Position numbers and translations under genes: made by a program
NCBI GenBank assembly: GCA_017433295.1
Contig: JAFRHL010000006.1
Coordinates: 93,653-157,652 of the forward strand
From: Eubacterium sp.
GTDB taxonomy: Bacteria > Bacillota > Clostridia > Lachnospirales > Lachnospiraceae
Reading direction: 5' to 3'
Length of the DNA stretch: 64,000 nt
Shown here: in pieces, positions 61,582 to 64,000 of the stretch
How the letters are laid out: each line of letters opens with the position of its first letter
How positions within the stretch are numbered: position 1 is the stretch's first letter
The notes under the pieces: model-generated
Database searches by the model: none
The model's input: the letters and a program-made list of their open reading frames with translations, nothing else
What the model was told of the DNA's origin: nothing

Positions 61582-63165
61582 ATGGCAACATGGAAAAATA
61601 TTGATTCTTTAAGCTCTTACAAGGCCCTTTTTGACTTGAAGGATTCCGTGGATCTAAAGAAAGTGATGGCCGGTGAAAGCGGAGCAGACAGGGTGGCAAA
61701 GTACAGCGTGCCCATGTCCTGTGGTCTTGATTACAATTTTGCGGCAAAGCAGGTAGATGACAAGGTGCTGGAAGGCCTTGCAAAACTGGCCGATGAAGCG
61801 GAGCTTACAGAGAAATATGCCGAGCTTTATAATGGCGCCATGATCAATACAGGAGAAAAGCGTCTGGTTCTCCACCATCTGGCAAGAGGACAGATGGGTG
61901 AGGATGTCATAGCTGACGGCGTGAATAAACGTGAATTTTATGTGGGAGAACAGAAGAAGATCGCGGAGTTTGCAGGGAAAGTCCATGCAGGAGAAATCAC
62001 CAATGCAGCAGGCGAGAAGTTCAACACGGTAGTGCAGATCGGTATCGGCGGCAGCGATCTTGGTCCCAGAGCCTTATATATAGCCCTTGAGAACTGGGCC
62101 AGGGCCAATGATACACTCAAGATGGAGGCAAAGTTTATCAGTAATGTGGATCCGGATGATGCAGCTGCAGTCCTGAAATCTGTGGATGTGGCCCATTCCC
62201 TCTTCATAGTGGTTTCCAAATCCGGAACGACCCTTGAGACCCTTACCAATGAGGCATTCGTAAAGGATGCCATCGAAAAGGCAGGCCTTGACCCGGCCGA
62301 CCATATGCTGGCGGTTACAAGTGAAACTTCTCCGCTGGCTTCCAATAAAGGTTATCTGGCAGCCTTCTTTATGGATGATTATATCGGCGGCCGTTACTCT
62401 TCCTCCTCTGCAGTGGGCGGCGCTGTGCTTTCTCTGGCATTCGGCCCGGACGTATTCGCGAAGATCCTGGACGGAGCCGCGGCGGCAGATAAACTGGCAG
62501 CCAACAAGGACATCTTTAAGAATCCGGCTATGCTGGATGCCCTGATCGGTGTATATGAGCGCAATATCCTTGGCTATGACAGCACCGCAGTGCTTCCCTA
62601 TTCCCAGGCCCTTGCCCGTTTCCCGGCTCATCTGCAGCAGGCAGATATGGAGTCCAACGGCAAGTCTGTTAACCGTTACGGCGAGCCTGTGAATTACCAG
62701 ACAGGTCCTGTGATCTTCGGCGAGCCCGGAACCAACGGCCAGCATTCCTTCTATCAGCTTTTACATCAGGGAACAGACATCATTCCCCTTCAGTTCATCG
62801 GATATAAGGACAGCCAGATAGGTGTGGATTTGGTGATTGAAGGCAGCACCAGCCAGAAGAAGCTCTGTGCCAATGTGGTTGCCCAGATCATAGCCTTTGC
62901 CTGTGGCAAGGAAGATGAGGATAAGAACAAGTACTTTGAAGGCGGTCGTCCTTCAAGCATCATCATAGGCCAGCAGCTGAATCCCGAATCCCTTGGCGCA
63001 CTGCTTGCCCATTATGAGAACAAGATCATGTTCCAGGGCTTCTTATGGAACTTAAACAGCTTCGACCAGGAGGGTGTTCAGCTGGGCAAGCTTCTGGCGA
63101 AACGTGTTCTGGCCCATGAGACAGACGGGGCCCTTAAGGCGCTGAGTGATCTGTTTGAGATCTGA
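61582..63165 (+). CDS. pgi: Glucose-6-phosphate isomerase
   Basis: The 527-residue enzyme converts glucose-6-phosphate and fructose-6-phosphate. Family blocks are VQIGIGGSDLGPRALYIAL near 152, VVSKSGTTLETLTNE near 210 and GGRYSSSSAVGG near 265, where the phosphate is held. QQADMESNGKSVNRYG near 352 and the C-terminal SFDQEGVQLGK complete the match. The start has an AGGAGG site. It is a single gene with its own terminator. Confidence 0.95.
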   Translation: MATWKNIDSLSSYKALFDLKDSVDLKKVMAGESGADRVAKYSVPMSCGLDYNFAAKQVDDKVLEGLAKLADEAELTEKYAELYNGAMINTGEKRLVLHHLARGQMGEDVIADGVNKREFYVGEQKKIAEFAGKVHAGEITNAAGEKFNTVVQIGIGGSDLGPRALYIALENWARANDTLKMEAKFISNVDPDDAAAVLKSVDVAHSLFIVVSKSGTTLETLTNEAFVKDAIEKAGLDPADHMLAVTSETSPLASNKGYLAAFFMDDYIGGRYSSSSAVGGAVLSLAFGPDVFAKILDGAAAADKLAANKDIFKNPAMLDALIGVYERNILGYDSTAVLPYSQALARFPAHLQQADMESNGKSVNRYGEPVNYQTGPVIFGEPGTNGQHSFYQLLHQGTDIIPLQFIGYKDSQIGVDLVIEGSTSQKKLCANVVAQIIAFACGKEDEDKNKYFEGGRPSSIIIGQQLNPESLGALLAHYENKIMFQGFLWNLNSFDQEGVQLGKLLAKRVLAHETDGALKALSDLFEI

Positions 63166-63220
63166 GTAAGGATATCATTGTAATACAGACGGGATTTTCG
63201 CGCTGAATGATCCGTTTCAA

Positions 63221-63268
63221 AACGCCGGGTTTTCGTGTTTAAAACACGAGAACCCGGCGTTGTTTTTT
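63221..63268. terminator. Bidirectional terminator, pgi / vanZ
   Basis: A long hairpin pairs AACGCCGGGTT (63221-63231) with AACCCGGCGTT (63251-63261), with CGTGTTT/AAACACG inside. TTTTTT follows on the plus strand. The T-run overlaps the stop of the converging vanZ-family gene. Confidence 0.9.
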
Positions 63269-63863
63269 ATGCGAAAGCTTTTTTTTCATGGATACGCTTT
63301 ATGAAATAACCCAGTACCATACTTAGTACGATCCCTGTCAGTATTCCCAGGCTGTCAATCAGAATATCTCTGACCTCACAGCTCCTGCCGGGAATAAAGA
63401 TCTGATGGAACTCATCCGATATGGCATACAGGGTACCCGTGCACCAGGCTGCTGCAGCAGTCTTCTTTTTGAAGGGAAATCCGGATTTTTGCTTTGCTCC
63501 TTCCGGAGGGAATCTGGCTTTCTTTTTAAACAGCTTTCCTGCCTGCTGCAGCCGGAAGTATTCCCTGATCGTAAATAGCAGGCTGATACCCAGTAAGGTA
63601 TATTCTGTGAAATGGGCACATTTACGCACTGTGAAAGAAACCAATGAAGGATCTTTCTTAAAGTATTCCGAAAGGACCATGGTGATCAGGCCGCTTTCTT
63701 TTTCTGACAGATTCGCCGGCAGGGCAGACTGGCTAAATATAAAGAGCATGATCAGGGCAGTCAGAAGCAGATATAAAAGCAGTTTTTTTATGGACGTTTC
63801 CTTTTGTTCTATAGCATTGCTTTTTGTAAAGCGGTCAGGTCCGGTCTGATTGGTTCTGTTCAT
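63267..63863 (-). CDS. VanZ-family membrane protein
   Basis: The 198-residue protein has about four membrane helices. The VanZ-like signature is seen in KCAHFTEYTLLG near 80 and AISDEFHQIFIPGRSCEVRDILIDSLG near 150-175, here identified by SDEFHQ and the DILIDSLG end. Members include the teicoplanin-resistance protein VanZ, but most act elsewhere in the envelope. The ATG at 63863 follows GGGGG; an in-frame upstream start at 63902 is less likely. Nothing around it suggests a van cluster. Confidence 0.85.
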   Translation of the reverse strand: MNRTNQTGPDRFTKSNAIEQKETSIKKLLLYLLLTALIMLFIFSQSALPANLSEKESGLITMVLSEYFKKDPSLVSFTVRKCAHFTEYTLLGISLLFTIREYFRLQQAGKLFKKKARFPPEGAKQKSGFPFKKKTAAAAWCTGTLYAISDEFHQIFIPGRSCEVRDILIDSLGILTGIVLSMVLGYFIKRIHEKKAFA

Positions 63864-63912
63864 ATTATTATATCCCCCTGTTTCTACATTATAAGAGGAC
63901 AAGGAGAAAAGG

Positions 63913-63928
63913 TCAATCTCAGACGCAG
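63913..63928. repeat. Second copy of a 16-nt dispersed repeat
   Basis: TCAATCTCAGACGCAG is identical to 52352-52367, which there forms one arm of a 13-bp hairpin. Here the matching arm would lie beyond the window end or is absent. It is followed by a small CTGGT/ACCAG hairpin. Confidence 0.7.
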
Positions 63929-64000
63929 TAAACTGGTCTACCAGACTTATTCTGCCTTGGAGATATTTTTGGAATACATATAAAGAATTGCCGTTATATC

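Noticed and set aside
63267-63863. Glycopeptide resistance cluster
   Set aside because: A VanZ-family gene alone is common in Firmicutes, and no vanA, vanH or vanX type gene is near.

Overview
The window looks like the chromosome of a spore-forming, anaerobic Firmicute of the Clostridia, most likely Lachnospiraceae. The evidence is the SpoIID/SpoIIQ/SpoVG sporulation genes, DnaD/DnaI-type replication initiation proteins, paired glgC/glgD, strong GGAGG ribosome sites, and a Gram-positive style propanediol utilisation (pdu) microcompartment locus. Genus-level placement is inference. All genes are complete except for what lies beyond the two ends. I see no rRNA, tRNA, CRISPR array, insertion sequence or prophage.

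Layout. 0-6.4 kb: an SH3-domain membrane protein (minus strand), then ileS and glgP. 6.7-25.5 kb: a large accessory metabolic island. It opens with a corrinoid-binding protein, a PocR-domain histidine kinase, an AraC-type response regulator and an alcohol dehydrogenase (pduQ). A second promoter region is followed by the shell and enzyme operon pduA-B-C-D-E-G-H-K-L-eutJ-flavoprotein-eutN-pduO-P-S-T. 25.5-29.4 kb: a 115-residue unknown, then a converging minus-strand operon of pduU, pduV and two tandem kinases resembling methylthioribose kinase. 29.8-31.6 kb: spoIID-spoIIQ. 31.9-43.8 kb: mostly envelope and housekeeping genes (hemolysin III family, nitrilase family, DivIVA-like coiled coil, mltG, HAD phosphatase, SAM methyltransferase, a large exported protein, class A PBP). 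43.8-49.2 kb, minus strand: murC, an unusual 715-bp non-coding region, dnaD, dnaI-like, prs. 49.5-63.9 kb: glgCD, spoVG, a fused glycerophosphotransferase/peptidyl-tRNA hydrolase gene, mfd, a PrsA-like foldase, an rRNA methyltransferase, an Mrr-like membrane protein, pgi and a vanZ-family gene.

How the island works. Diol dehydratase (PduCDE) dehydrates 1,2-propanediol to propionaldehyde inside a protein shell (PduA, PduB, PduK, EutN, PduT, PduU). PduP oxidises the aldehyde to propionyl-CoA, PduL converts that to propionyl phosphate, and PduQ reduces aldehyde to propanol to regenerate NAD+. PduGH and PduO maintain the B12 enzyme, and PduS/PduT move electrons. The five catalytic residues of the dehydratase and two residues typical of diol dehydratase occupy the same positions as in the Klebsiella enzyme. 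No diol transporter, propionate kinase (pduW) or pduM is present.

Most unusual observations. (1) Between dnaD and murC there are two inverted copies of a modular palindromic element (47462-47594 and 47696-47824). Two core blocks are identical in both, while the long base-paired stems and a 30-nt centre are almost entirely different in sequence. (2) Beside it is a tight cluster of DnaA boxes upstream of dnaD. (3) A teichoic-acid type glycerophosphotransferase is fused in frame to peptidyl-tRNA hydrolase. (4) A pair of methylthioribose-kinase-like enzymes is linked to the microcompartment.
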